DNA of 64,000 nt, taken from Sandaracinobacteroides sayramensis (lineage in GTDB: Bacteria; Pseudomonadota; Alphaproteobacteria; Sphingomonadales; Sphingomonadaceae). The notes beneath the pieces are model-generated. The model ran no database searches and was not told the origin of the DNA. It saw nothing but the letters and a program-made list of their open reading frames with translations. The position numbers and the translations under genes are program-made. Below are positions 16,084-24,501 of the stretch, piece by piece; the stretch's first letter is position 1; every line of letters starts with the position of its first letter. The stretch covers positions 1 through 64,000 of the forward strand of contig NZ_JAKLSQ010000013.1 of assembly GCF_022014495.1 (NCBI RefSeq). The letters run 5' to 3'.

Positions 16084-17892
16084 ATGACACAGACGATCGA
16101 TCGACGATCCCTACTGCGTGCCGGCGCGGTCGGTGCCGCTGGACTGGGCTTTTCAGGCCTGTTTCCAGCCTGGGCGCAGACTGGCTCGTTGGGGCTGACG
16201 CCGCAGATGCCCACGCTTTCGGGTCAGGATATCCACCTCAAAATCGCGAACACACCTTTCACCGTTGGCGGGCGCACGGGTCATGCCGTCACAATGAACG
16301 GCGTGCTCCCAGCGCCGTTGATCCGTTTGCGCGAAGGGCAGAATGTTCGGCTCCATGTCGAAAATACGCTGGATGAGGACAGTTCGATCCACTGGCATGG
16401 ACTGATCGTGCCATTCCAGATGGACGGGGTTCCCGGCGTCAGTTTTCCCGGCATCAAGCCGCGCACCACCTTCGTCTATGAGTTCCCGATCGTTCAGAGC
16501 GGAACCTACTGGTATCACAGCCACTCGGGCCTTCAGGAGCAGCAGGGCCATTACGGGCCGATTGTGATCGATCCGGCCGAACCCGATCCAGTCGCCTATG
16601 ATCGCGAGCATGTGATCGTGCTCAGCGACTGGACCTTCCTGCATCCCCATCAGCTCGTCACCAAGCTCAAGGCGGAGGGCGGCTATTTCAATCGCCAGAG
16701 GCAGACGCTATTCGGTATGCTGCGCGGTGGTCCCGAAGAGAGCATGTCCGCGTCCGACCGCGCCATGTGGGGCAAGATGCGGATGGACCCCACCGACATC
16801 GCCGATGTGACGACCGCCACCTACACTTACCTTGTGAATGGCCATGGACCGCAGGAAAACTGGACGGGCCTCTTCCGACCCGGCGAACGGGTGCGGCTGC
16901 GCTTTATCAACGCCGCGACCATGACGATCTTCAATATCCGCATTCCCGGCCTGCCCATGACCGTGGTCAGCGCTGATGGGTTGAATGTCCGCCCGGTGGC
17001 CGTGGACGAATTCCAGATCGGCAATGCCGAGACCTATGACGTCATTATCCAGCCAACCGAGGACAAGGCGTTCACGCTCGTCGCGGAATCGATCGACCGG
17101 TCCGGCATGGCGCGCGCTACGCTCACGCCGCGCTTGGGAATGACCGCGCCCGTTCCACCGCTTCGCCCACGGCCGACGCTCACCATGAAGGATATGGGCA
17201 TGGGCGGCATGGATCATGGTTCAATGGCTGGAATGGACCATGGCGCCATGGCCGGGATGGATCATGGTGCCATGGCCGCCGGGGCCAGCGCGGCGACAGC
17301 AGATCATGGCAGTTCCCACGCGATGGGCAGCATGAACATGCGCGACAAGTCTTTGGTGCCCGACAGCGTCAAGGTCGGTGTTGGCGTGGATGCCATCGCC
17401 ATGTCACCGGTCGATCGCACCGGCGATCCGGGCGTCGGGCTGGAGAATGTCGGCCACAAGGTGCTGACCTACCGTGACCTCATGTCGCTCACCCCCAACC
17501 CTGACACACGCCCGCCGCAACGCACGATCGAGGTTCATCTCACCGGCAACATGGAGCGTTTCATGTGGTCGTTCGATGGCGAAAAATTCAGCGAGGGTGT
17601 CGAACCGATCCGCTTCGAGCGTAATGAGCGCGCCCGTGTCGTCCTCATCAACGATACGATGATGACCCACCCGATTCATTTGCACGGCCATTTCTTCGAG
17701 GTGGTGAACGGCCACACCGGCAGCTATCCGCGCAAGCACACGGTCAATGTGCTGCCCGGCGGCAAGGTCAGCTTCGACCTGACGGCGGATGCGCCCGGCG
17801 ACTGGGCCTTTCACTGCCATTTGCTGCTGCACATGCACGCGGGGATGTTTCGCGTCGTCACCGTCCGTCCGCTTGAGGGAGAAGCAGCATGA
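16084..17892 (+). CDS. pcoA: Multicopper oxidase of the copper resistance system (PcoA/CopA type)
   Basis: The 602-aa protein has a Tat signal (DRRSLLRAG followed by a hydrophobic stretch) and all four copper-binding motifs of multicopper oxidases: SIHWHG (H103, H105), YWYHSHSG (H145, H147), HPIHLHGH at about 529-536 and HCHLLLHMHAGM at about 577-588, which holds the T1 Cys, His and Met. A Met/His-rich insert (MDHGSMAGMDHGAM repeats) at about 375-400 is typical of PcoA/CopA and binds Cu(I). It oxidises Cu(I) to less toxic Cu(II) in the periplasm. Its stop overlaps the copB start by 4 bp. Confidence 0.95.
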   Translation: MTQTIDRRSLLRAGAVGAAGLGFSGLFPAWAQTGSLGLTPQMPTLSGQDIHLKIANTPFTVGGRTGHAVTMNGVLPAPLIRLREGQNVRLHVENTLDEDSSIHWHGLIVPFQMDGVPGVSFPGIKPRTTFVYEFPIVQSGTYWYHSHSGLQEQQGHYGPIVIDPAEPDPVAYDREHVIVLSDWTFLHPHQLVTKLKAEGGYFNRQRQTLFGMLRGGPEESMSASDRAMWGKMRMDPTDIADVTTATYTYLVNGHGPQENWTGLFRPGERVRLRFINAATMTIFNIRIPGLPMTVVSADGLNVRPVAVDEFQIGNAETYDVIIQPTEDKAFTLVAESIDRSGMARATLTPRLGMTAPVPPLRPRPTLTMKDMGMGGMDHGSMAGMDHGAMAGMDHGAMAAGASAATADHGSSHAMGSMNMRDKSLVPDSVKVGVGVDAIAMSPVDRTGDPGVGLENVGHKVLTYRDLMSLTPNPDTRPPQRTIEVHLTGNMERFMWSFDGEKFSEGVEPIRFERNERARVVLINDTMMTHPIHLHGHFFEVVNGHTGSYPRKHTVNVLPGGKVSFDLTADAPGDWAFHCHLLLHMHAGMFRVVTVRPLEGEAA

Positions 17893-18905
17893 AGTCTCTC
17901 CTGGGCATATTCCTCGTCGGGATAGCAACGCCTGTCCTGGCACAGCAGGATCATGGCGCCGCCGTGCAGCAGGAACCGGCCGAACCGCACGCTCAGCATC
18001 AGGTCGATGAGCCCGGTGGCGATCCGCATGCCGGGCACGACATGTCGCCGAAACCTTCCGAGCCGACAGATCCGCATGCCGGCCACCAGATGCCTTCGAC
18101 CCCGGCAAAGGACGCGCACCAGGCTCATGCCGGGCATGAACCCGGCATTCCCGATCCGCCGGTGGCGCCGCCGTCCGCGGCGGCATTAGGTGGCCCCACT
18201 CATGCCGCTGATGCCGTTTTCGGCGTTGCGACCATGGCCCCCGCGCGCGAAACCGTTCGCAAGGAGCATGGCGATATCAAAAGCGGCATGATCCTGATCG
18301 ATCAACTGGAAGCAGTCATTGGCAAGGGCAAGGACGGTTATGCGTGGAACGCGCAGGGCTGGTATGGCGGCGATATCGACCGACTCTGGGTCAAGACCGA
18401 GGGCGAGAGCCGCTTCGGCGAAAGTCTTGAAAGCGCCGAGGTGCAAGCGCTCTGGAGCCGTGCGCTCGACCCGTGGTGGAATCTTCAGGCCGGTATCCGT
18501 CAGGATTTTGGCGCGGGGCCTGATCGGACTTACGCTGTTGTCGGCGTGCAGGGCCTTGCTCCCTATTGGTTCGAAGTCGACGGGGCCCTGTTTCTCTCGG
18601 ACAAGGGCGATGTCACCGCGCGGTTGGAAGCAGAATATGATCAGCGCTTGACCCAGAAGCTGATACTTCAGCCGGCGGCTGAGTTGAACTTCTCGGCACA
18701 GGATGTTCCCGAACTGGGCGTAGGCGCTGGTCTCACCACCGCCGAACTGGGATTACGGCTGCGCTATGAATTCGTGCCCGAGTTCGCGCCGTATGTCGGC
18801 GTGAAGTACGAACGCGCCTTTGGCGATACGGCGGATTTCCGGCGTGCCCGGGACGAGAAGGCGGGGGGATGGCAGCTCCTGATCGGAATCCGCTCCTGGT
18901 TCTGA
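17889..18905 (+). CDS. pcoB: Outer-membrane copper resistance protein CopB
   Basis: The 338-aa protein has a signal peptide, then a His/Met-rich segment with repeated HAGH and DPHAGH units (about residues 37-90), and a C-terminal beta-barrel-like CopB domain (VFGVATMAPARETVRKEHG to the terminal RSWF). The ending with Phe fits an outer-membrane barrel. It works with the multicopper oxidase, with which it is translationally coupled (ATGA). It is the last gene of the plus-strand copper operon. Confidence 0.93.
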   Translation: MKSLLGIFLVGIATPVLAQQDHGAAVQQEPAEPHAQHQVDEPGGDPHAGHDMSPKPSEPTDPHAGHQMPSTPAKDAHQAHAGHEPGIPDPPVAPPSAAALGGPTHAADAVFGVATMAPARETVRKEHGDIKSGMILIDQLEAVIGKGKDGYAWNAQGWYGGDIDRLWVKTEGESRFGESLESAEVQALWSRALDPWWNLQAGIRQDFGAGPDRTYAVVGVQGLAPYWFEVDGALFLSDKGDVTARLEAEYDQRLTQKLILQPAAELNFSAQDVPELGVGAGLTTAELGLRLRYEFVPEFAPYVGVKYERAFGDTADFRRARDEKAGGWQLLIGIRSWF

Positions 18906-18918
18906 AGAGGGTATCGTT

Positions 18919-18954
18919 TCAGGACCGGCCTGCCTCATTGAGACAGGCCGGTCC
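18919..18954 (+). terminator. Hairpin after copB
   Basis: GGACCGGCCTG and CAGGCCGGTCC form an 11-bp perfect stem starting about 15 bp past the copB stop. No clear T-tract follows, so it is a terminator or mRNA-stabilising hairpin by position only. Confidence 0.5.
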
Positions 18955-18982
18955 CGTGCCTTCAACCACAAGGCTTTGTAGT

Positions 18983-19225
18983 TTAGTATGGAAGTATCTG
19001 AGTGGGTGGGGACGTCAGAAGCGCGCGTGCAATTTCTGGATGGCGTGCTCGGTCGTCTAAAAAGCGCTCGACAATCTCGGCGCGTTCCAACGCTGGTTCG
19101 GATTCCAACCTAATATCAATGCACAACGTTCCCGTCTGGGCCGGGGCGCGACAAGCATTTCGCGTCACCTCCGGTCGACCCCTGACCCGCTTCGGAAGCT
19201 CATTGGCCCCTAATTCCACGTTCAA
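18983..19225 (-). CDS. Possible small ORF downstream of merR
   Basis: An 80-codon frame with a TTG start, 11 bp after the merR stop in the same direction. Its residue composition (helical, charged: ESEPALERAEIVERFLDDRARHPE) is more protein-like than random, but no family is recognised and the start codon is poor. It may be a leftover of another gene. Confidence 0.3.
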   Translation of the reverse strand: MNVELGANELPKRVRGRPEVTRNACRAPAQTGTLCIDIRLESEPALERAEIVERFLDDRARHPEIARALLTSPPTQILPY

Positions 19226-19236
19226 GGGTCGCGCGA

Positions 19237-19689
19237 CTACCGACTACCAAATGTATTCGCGATATTCCTTCCACGGCCGAGCTTCGATAAGCCCTCCCCG
19301 ACAGGGTTTGCTAACGTCTCGATCACACGGCACTCTGAAACCACGCCCCGGCTACACTCATCTACCATGCGAGAGAGTTCGTCCCGCAGCTTGAGTAAGC
19401 GGTCGATGCGTTCCTCGACCGCTTCAAGTTGCTCTCGCGCAATCTTGCTTGCATTTTCACAAGATGCTTCCGGCTGCTCCTGCAAGGCCAGAAGCGTCCG
19501 CACCGCTGAAAGATCGAAACCAAGATCGCGGGCATGGCGGATAAAGCCAAGCCGTTGCGCGTCGATCTGGCCATAGCTGCGTCTGCCGTTCGATTGGCGG
19601 ACAGGTTGAGGCAAAACTCCGATGCGCTCGTAATAGCGGATTGTTTCGATGTTCACGCCTGAACGAACGGATAATTCGCCAATCTGCAT
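19237..19689 (-). CDS. MerR-family regulator of a divalent metal, divergent to the CDF transporter
   Basis: The 150-aa protein has the MerR DNA-binding domain (ELSVRSGVNIETIRYYERIGVLP) and three cysteines at 77, 112 and 120. Cys at 77 together with the two loop cysteines is the pattern of divalent-ion or mercury/lead-type sensors, unlike the Ser77 of CueR in this same island. It is divergent from the HMA-CDF transporter gene, and a textbook MerR operator lies between them, so it should activate that gene. Zn, Cd, Co or Pb are possible effectors; sequence does not choose among them. Confidence 0.85.
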   Translation of the reverse strand: MQIGELSVRSGVNIETIRYYERIGVLPQPVRQSNGRRSYGQIDAQRLGFIRHARDLGFDLSAVRTLLALQEQPEASCENASKIAREQLEAVEERIDRLLKLRDELSRMVDECSRGVVSECRVIETLANPVGEGLSKLGRGRNIANTFGSR

Positions 19690-19698
19690 TTTTTTCTC

Positions 19699-19729
19699 TT
19701 GCTCCTGTAGTCGCTACAGATTGTAGCAC
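19699..19729 (+). promoter_or_regulatory. MerR-type promoter/operator of the HMA-CDF gene
   Basis: TTGCTC (19699-19704) and TAGCAC (19724-19729) flank a 19-bp spacer that contains the perfect dyad CTGTAG-TCG-CTACAG (19705-19719). Spacer length and dyad position are those of MerR-activated promoters. Confidence 0.75.
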
Positions 19730-19755
19730 CCTCAGAACAGAGAATCGAGGAAGCC

Positions 19756-20607
19756 ATGAGGACCAACGCCGACCTAATCCGCTATGCCGTCACTGGCATG
19801 GATTGTTCGTCCTGCGCCGCGAAGATCGAGGGCACGGCGCGTAAGGTCGAAGGCGTCCGGGATGTTAGCGTGTCGATCGCTACCCAGGTCATGACCCTCG
19901 ATATCAATGATCCGGCAAAGAATCTGCGTCAGCTGGAGGCATCGGTGCAGAGCCTTGGTTATCAACTCGATCGTCTCGGCACTGCTCAGGGGGAGGATGA
20001 TAGCCAAATTCCCGATCTGTCGCATGTCAATCCCGCTTACAAGCGCGCCTTGTGGATCGTCGTGCTGCTCAACGCAGGCTATGGCGTGGTGCAGATTGCA
20101 GGGAGTTTCCTGGCTGGATCTCAAGCCTTGCAGGCAGATGCTCTCGACTTCATTGGCGATGGTCTCATTTCTTTCCTGGGGCTAATTGCAATCGGATGGG
20201 GTCTAGTGGCGCGTGCCCGGGCAGCGCTGCTACAAGGCATTTTCCTGGCTCTGCTTGGCTTCGGCGTCATCGGCTCCACTGTTTATCGCGTGTTTGTCGA
20301 ATATGAGCCGCAAACTTTGCTGATGGCTGGATTTGCGCTGGCGGCTTGCGTCGTAAACATTCTCGCAGCCGTAGTGCTGATCCCGCACAGGAAGGGCGAT
20401 GCCAACGTGCGAGCCGTGTGGTTGTTCTCGCGCAACGATGCGATCGGAAATCTCGCGGTGGTCGCTGCGGCCGGCCTTGTCTGGTGGCTAGACACGGCCT
20501 GGCCCGATCTGCTCGTGGCGTTCATAGTCGCAGCACTGTTCCTGCAATCTGCCTGGTCGATCATACACGATGCGCGGCGAGAACTCGCACAGGTCGGCCG
20601 CGCATGA
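19756..20607 (+). CDS. HMA-domain fused to short CDF-type cation efflux protein
   Basis: The 283-aa protein starts with an HMA metal-binding domain (GMDCSSC at 14-20, up to about residue 70) followed by a six-helix CDF-like membrane part (about 92-275). CDF proteins usually have a C-terminal cytoplasmic domain; here it is missing and the HMA domain is at the N-terminus instead. The usual HxxxD metal pair of helix 2 is replaced by a D-x3-D pattern (ALDFIGD), and helix 5 has NDAIGN. It should export a divalent metal under control of the divergent MerR regulator. A close relative without the HMA domain is encoded at 24502-25104. Confidence 0.85.
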   Translation: MRTNADLIRYAVTGMDCSSCAAKIEGTARKVEGVRDVSVSIATQVMTLDINDPAKNLRQLEASVQSLGYQLDRLGTAQGEDDSQIPDLSHVNPAYKRALWIVVLLNAGYGVVQIAGSFLAGSQALQADALDFIGDGLISFLGLIAIGWGLVARARAALLQGIFLALLGFGVIGSTVYRVFVEYEPQTLLMAGFALAACVVNILAAVVLIPHRKGDANVRAVWLFSRNDAIGNLAVVAAAGLVWWLDTAWPDLLVAFIVAALFLQSAWSIIHDARRELAQVGRA

Positions 20608-20626
20608 GAATGATCGGGAACAGCAA

Positions 20627-20659
20627 CAGCCCAAACCGTTGGAAGAAAGCTTTGGGCTG
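20627..20659 (+). terminator. Hairpin after the HMA-CDF gene
   Basis: CAGCCCAAA and TTTGGGCTG form a perfect 9-bp stem 20 bp after the stop codon. The following AGAACAAAAATGG is A-rich rather than T-rich, so termination may be weak. Confidence 0.45.
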
Positions 20660-20750
20660 CAGAACAAAAATGGCCAATCGGGGCAACACGTCACGGTTGC
20701 GGTCCAGGCTTTCAGATGACAGAAAGGGTATCAACGGCTATGGGAGATCC

Positions 20751-21080
20751 ATGCTGCGCCGGAGCCTACTCCTTTTTTGCCTTCTGATGACGTCACTGGT
20801 TGTGTCGACGACGGTGCATGCCAGCGAGCTTTCAATCGCCGGAACGCTCGACTGTTCGGGCGAACTTCATACCGAAGGCGACGCGGACCAGTCACCTGGC
20901 GACTCCGATAGGGGGGTGCCGCACCATCATGGCAGTTGCCATGGCCATTGCCTTGTTGCCCCTGTTTCCGGCCCATCCCAGACCGTTATGGATGAGGCGT
21001 CGTCCGGGTTCCGTTTTCCGGCTTCCGATGCCTTTGCGCGATGGTCAATCGACCCCGCGTTACGACCTCCCAACGCCTGA
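20751..21080 (+). CDS. Small secreted His-rich protein of a truncated czc operon
   Basis: A 109-aa protein with a signal peptide (MLRRSLLLFCLLMTSLVV) and a PHHHGSCHGHC metal-binding motif. It ends in LRPPNA. The gene at 30848-31222 encodes a protein with the same layout (HGVCSHGHCHHG, ending LKRPPKA) directly upstream of czcC. So this is the first gene of a second czc-type operon whose czcC is cut short at 21157-21294. The ATG at 20751 is chosen by the signal peptide; longer in-frame starts exist but overlap the CDF gene. Confidence 0.65.
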   Translation: MLRRSLLLFCLLMTSLVVSTTVHASELSIAGTLDCSGELHTEGDADQSPGDSDRGVPHHHGSCHGHCLVAPVSGPSQTVMDEASSGFRFPASDAFARWSIDPALRPPNA

Positions 21081-21156
21081 TTGATCTGTAAGCGGGTCGT
21101 CTGAGCCTCGCAATGCGAGGCGGCGAGCCTGATTCGTTTCAATCTGAAAAATCAAC

Positions 21157-21294
21157 ATGCACAGAATGTTTGCAGCTTTGCTGGCTGCCGCGTCTTGCGT
21201 CTCCGTGGCGCAGGCACAGGATATTGTCTCGGCAGTTCCCTCAGCGGGACCATCGCTTAGAATGTCGGCCGGTCGCTCGCTGCGCGCCGCCTAG
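21157..21294 (+). pseudogene. Truncated czcC-like gene (signal peptide only)
   Basis: ATG 21157 opens a frame for a signal peptide (MHRMFAALLAAASCVSVAQAQ) like those of CzcC outer-membrane efflux proteins, then runs about 15 more residues before reading into antisense of an ardC-like start and ending at 21294. Full CzcC is over 400 residues. The gene was cut at about 21256-21262, where an ardC-type fragment begins on the other strand. Confidence 0.6.
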
Positions 21295-21310
21295 GGAATG
21301 AACGTGCCAT
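21257..21310 (-). pseudogene. ardC stump (first 17 codons)
   Basis: ATG 21310 follows GGAG and a copy of the shared ardC/parB leader, and begins MARSFPRRRAASDRP, which resembles ArdC N-termini. The frame stops after 17 residues at TAA (21259-21257) because the gene is joined to the truncated czcC-like sequence. It is a scar of recombination between two accessory modules. Confidence 0.6.
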
Positions 21311-21405
21311 CGCATATCTCCGCGACGGATTGATCTGGAGCCTCTCTCCAGACGCTCAACCCGTCGCGAAATCCCGGCCTTCCTCTCACTCTCACGGAGG
21401 CGTTG
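21311..21405 (-). promoter_or_regulatory. Shared structured leader (copy C), now without its gene
   Basis: The arms GACGGG (minus, 21365-21360) and TCCGTC (21329-21324) are 30 nt apart and enclose an inner perfect hairpin CTGGAG/CTCCAG with a GGAGAGAGG box. The 3' arm is followed two bases later by GGAG. Upstream GTGAGAGGAAGGCCGGGAT and GCAACGCCTCCG match the ardC leader at 7286-7385. Confidence 0.65.
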
Positions 21406-21455
21406 CGGGCGGGCTGTGCGAGAACTCCCGCCTTGGTGAGCTGCCCCGGGGCCCT

Positions 21456-21662
21456 TCAGAGTCTCACGACCTCGCCAGCTTCCTTTGTGAAGCTCACCGG
21501 CGTGCGATCGAGAAGGTCGAGCACGGTTTCGGATAGCTGCGCCGGCGCGCCCCTCGAAGCCAACATCTTTGCCGCGATCGGTGAGGTAATCATCTGGATC
21601 ACCGCGAAGAAGGCGGCAGGCACGGCGATTTCCGATGGCAGGCCGGACGCCGCCACGTTCAC
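21456..21662 (-). CDS. Small protein coupled to the CzcP-like ATPase
   Basis: A 68-aa frame whose GTG start (21662) overlaps the TGA of the P-type ATPase gene (GTGA), the same coupling used by other gene pairs in this island. It has a hydrophobic N-terminal half (IAVPAAFFAVIQMITSPIAAKML) and a charged C-terminal half. No family is recognised. It may be a genuine small accessory protein or the C-terminal remains of a gene cut by the adjacent recombination. Confidence 0.4.
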   Translation of the reverse strand: MNVAASGLPSEIAVPAAFFAVIQMITSPIAAKMLASRGAPAQLSETVLDLLDRTPVSFTKEAGEVVRL

Positions 21663-24169
21663 GGGTGCGCGCGGTCACGGTAGCCGAGAAGGCGCAGGGC
21701 GTTGAACACCACCAGGAGGGTGGAGCCTTCATGCAGCGCCACGGCCGGGCCGATCCCGAGACCAAGGACGGTCGCCGGCACGAGGAAGGCCACGATCCCG
21801 AGGCTGACCACCAGGTTTTGCAGGATGATGCGCCGCGTCTGCCGGCTAAGCCCGACGGTGAATGGCAGCTGCGACAGGTCGTCGCCCATGAGGGCCACAT
21901 CGGCGGTCTCCAGAGCGACATCGGAGCCGGCGGCGCCCATCGCCACGCCCACAGTCGCGGTGGCCATGGCCGGTGCGTCGTTCACGCCGTCGCCGACCAT
22001 AGCCACCTTCGCTTCGGCGCGCAGCTTCTTGATCGCGTCGACCTTGTCCTCGGGCATAAGGTCGCCCCAGGCTTCGGTAAGGCCGACCTGGCCGGCAATG
22101 GCCTCGGCCGCCTTCTGGTGATCGCCGGATATCATGATCATGCGCTTGACGCCGAGCGCACGCAGCACCTCAAGGGCGGGTCTTGCAGCCGCGCGGGGTG
22201 TGTCGAGCAACCCGATCACGCCCAGGTCGCGGTTTCCTTTTCGCACCACCATCAGCGTCCGGCCTTGATCCCGCAGCCGGGTCACCGCCGCCGCCGCTTC
22301 GCCGGTTAGCGGAGCCAGGCCATCCGCGCCGAACATCTCGGGCTTGCCGATCCAGACGGGCTCGCCGCCCAGCTGCGCTGTTACACCCTTGCCGGTGAGG
22401 CTTTGAAGAGCCGAAGCTTGAGGAATCGACGCGCCCTTGAGCCGCTCGGCGCCGTCTCGGGAGATCGCCGCCGCCAGCGGGTGGTCGCTCAGCCGCTCCA
22501 CCGCGACGGCGACCGACAACAGCTCGGCCTCTTCCACGCCATCTAACACGGCGACATCGGTGATGCGCGGCTGGCCCTCTGTCAGGGTGCCGGTCTTGTC
22601 GAAGGCAATGGCGTCCAGCGAGCCCAGATTCTCCAGCGGCGCCCCGCCTTTGATCAGAACGCCCGCGCGGGCGGCGCGGGCCACGCCGGACAGGACGGCG
22701 CTTGGCGTGGCGATGGCGAGCGCGCAGGGGCTGGCGGCGACCAGCACCGCCATGGCGCGGTAGAAGCTGTCGCGGAACGGTTCGTCGACGACGACCCAGG
22801 CGAACAGCAGGACGAAGGCCAGCGCCAGGACCAGCGGCACGAAGATGCGCTCGAACCTGTCGGTAAACCGTTGGGTCGGGGATTTCTGGGTCTCGGCCTC
22901 GCTGACCATGCGCACGACCTTGGCCAAGGTGGTGTCGCTGGACTTGCGGGTGGTCTCGATTTCGATCGCGCCGGACCCGTTGATCGTGCCGGCGAAAACA
23001 ACCGACGCCGCCCCAATCGAGGCCGGACGGGCGCGCGCCTCCCCGGGGTCGCTGACGGCCTGCTTGTCGATCGGCATGCTCTCGCCGGTGACCGGCGCCT
23101 GGTTGATGCTGGTCGACCCGGCGACCACGAAGCCGTCGGCGGGCAGGCGCTCGTTGGGCCGGACGATCACGATATCGCCGACCACCAGGTCCTCGACCGG
23201 GAGTTCGACCACCTGGCCGTCGCGGCGGACATGGGCTGTGCGCGGGGCGAGTTCGGCCAACGCCTCGATGGCGCGCTTGGCGCGTCCCATGGCGTAGTGC
23301 TCCAGCGCGTGGCCGAGGCTGAACAGAAACAGCAGCAGCGCGCCTTCCGCCCAGGCGCCCAACGCCGCCGCACCGGCGGCGGCGACCAGCATCAGGGTGT
23401 CGATCTCGAACCGCTTGCGCCGCAGATTCTCGATGGCCTCGCCGACGGTGAAGAAGCCGCCGAACCCGTAGGCCGTGAGATATAGGGCGAGCGGGAGCCA
23501 GGCGGGCAGGTCGGGCGCCAGCCATTCGAGGAGGAAACCAAAGGCCAGGGCCGCACCGCTGGTCAGCGCGAAGATGAGCTCGGTGTTGGGCCCGAGGAAG
23601 CCGCCATGGGCGTGACCGTGCCCGTCATCAGGACCGTGGCCATGGTCGTGATCCTCTCCGGGCGCATGCGCATGCTTGCGTGCATCCTTGCGCTCGGGCG
23701 TCGCGGCCGTCGTTCGCGCGAGCGGCGTGTCGGAGAAGCCCAGCTTGTGGACCGCGAGCAGGCGGTCAATCTCGGCGCGGTCCAGACGGTCGCGCTCAAA
23801 CTCCAGGCGCACGGCGCCAGACGGGTCGACCACGGCCTCCAGCACGCCGGGATGCTCGGCCAGGACCGCCTCGATCGTCCGGGCGTGCCGGGCATGACGC
23901 ACGCCGTCGAGCCAGCCCACCAGGTGGCCGTAGCGTCCGGTGATCTCGGCGCCGGCCGCCCGCGCCCGGCGGCGGACCTCGGCGAGGGTGAGCCGGTCGG
24001 GATCATAGTGGATGCACAGGCGCGAGGCGGCGGCGTCCTCGACCACATGGACCTCGGAGACGCCCGGTTCGTCGCGGAGCAGGGAGATGAGCCGCCCGAC
24101 ACAAGCGTCCGAGGCGTCGGGCGCGCCGGGCAAGAGGATCGGAAGGTCGAGTTTCATCGTGTCGGACAT
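21659..24169 (-). CDS. czcP: P1B-4-type metal-exporting ATPase (CzcP-like)
   Basis: The 836-aa pump has two degenerate N-terminal HMA-like domains without CxxC (residues 1-150), a His-rich linker (165-189, HGHGHAH-type), TGE at 361-363, the SPC metal motif at 480-482 and DKTGT at 524-528. SPC in place of CPC, together with HEGSTLLVVFNALRLL near the C-terminus, is the signature of P1B-4 pumps such as CzcP or CoaT, which export Zn, Cd or Co. ATG 24169 is chosen; the frame further upstream is an arginine/proline-rich non-coding stretch with GGC-type repeats. It belongs to the minus-strand czc operon downstream of the short CDF gene. Confidence 0.88.
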   Translation of the reverse strand: MSDTMKLDLPILLPGAPDASDACVGRLISLLRDEPGVSEVHVVEDAAASRLCIHYDPDRLTLAEVRRRARAAGAEITGRYGHLVGWLDGVRHARHARTIEAVLAEHPGVLEAVVDPSGAVRLEFERDRLDRAEIDRLLAVHKLGFSDTPLARTTAATPERKDARKHAHAPGEDHDHGHGPDDGHGHAHGGFLGPNTELIFALTSGAALAFGFLLEWLAPDLPAWLPLALYLTAYGFGGFFTVGEAIENLRRKRFEIDTLMLVAAAGAAALGAWAEGALLLFLFSLGHALEHYAMGRAKRAIEALAELAPRTAHVRRDGQVVELPVEDLVVGDIVIVRPNERLPADGFVVAGSTSINQAPVTGESMPIDKQAVSDPGEARARPASIGAASVVFAGTINGSGAIEIETTRKSSDTTLAKVVRMVSEAETQKSPTQRFTDRFERIFVPLVLALAFVLLFAWVVVDEPFRDSFYRAMAVLVAASPCALAIATPSAVLSGVARAARAGVLIKGGAPLENLGSLDAIAFDKTGTLTEGQPRITDVAVLDGVEEAELLSVAVAVERLSDHPLAAAISRDGAERLKGASIPQASALQSLTGKGVTAQLGGEPVWIGKPEMFGADGLAPLTGEAAAAVTRLRDQGRTLMVVRKGNRDLGVIGLLDTPRAAARPALEVLRALGVKRMIMISGDHQKAAEAIAGQVGLTEAWGDLMPEDKVDAIKKLRAEAKVAMVGDGVNDAPAMATATVGVAMGAAGSDVALETADVALMGDDLSQLPFTVGLSRQTRRIILQNLVVSLGIVAFLVPATVLGLGIGPAVALHEGSTLLVVFNALRLLGYRDRAHP

Positions 24170-24230
24170 GTCGGGGCTCCGGGGCGGAGGATGTGTTCGC
24201 GGCGGCGGGCGGCGGCGGGCGGCGGCCGGG

Positions 24231-24383
24231 TCAGGGTGGCGGCCTATCAGACGCCGTCGGCGGCGCATGCGCGCTGCCGTGATGGCCCCACTCGATCCAC
24301 AGGGCGCGCGCGGCCATGCCGAGCAGCAGGGCGAGGACGAAGATGACGGCTGCGATGACGGTCGCCGGCTGGGAACGCTTCAT
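24231..24383 (-). CDS. Small single-span membrane protein upstream of czcP
   Basis: A 50-aa protein with one membrane helix (VIAAVIFVLALLLGMAARALW) and a short tail with WGHHGSAH, a possible metal site. ATG 24383 is preceded by a GGAGATCC stretch. It sits between the short CDF gene and czcP, in the same direction. Proteins of this size are often missed; the match of start, signal and position makes it credible, but no family is known to me. Confidence 0.5.
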   Translation of the reverse strand: MKRSQPATVIAAVIFVLALLLGMAARALWIEWGHHGSAHAPPTASDRPPP

Positions 24384-24501
24384 GGCCGGATCTCCTGTCG
24401 GCAGGAAAAGGCTTCGGACATCGCGCGACCTCCTGCTGACACCATAGCCATCGCGGCGCGATCCCGCGCCCGCTGCGGAGACCGCTGCCGACCCCGCCGA
24501 T

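Larger units (their letters stand above)
18906..19236. other. 331-bp gap between copB and merR
   Basis: Just after copB, AGACAGGCCGG-type short inverted stretches (around 18916-18955: GGACCGGCCTG and CAGGCCGGTCC) form a strong hairpin that could end the copper operon. The rest holds only a doubtful short frame on the minus strand (18983-19225). Confidence 0.5.

Noticed and set aside
24176-24240. GGC/GCC-rich stretch as a possible functional repeat
   Set aside because: It is a simple GC-triplet run in a very GC-rich segment; no regular unit or structure could be defined.
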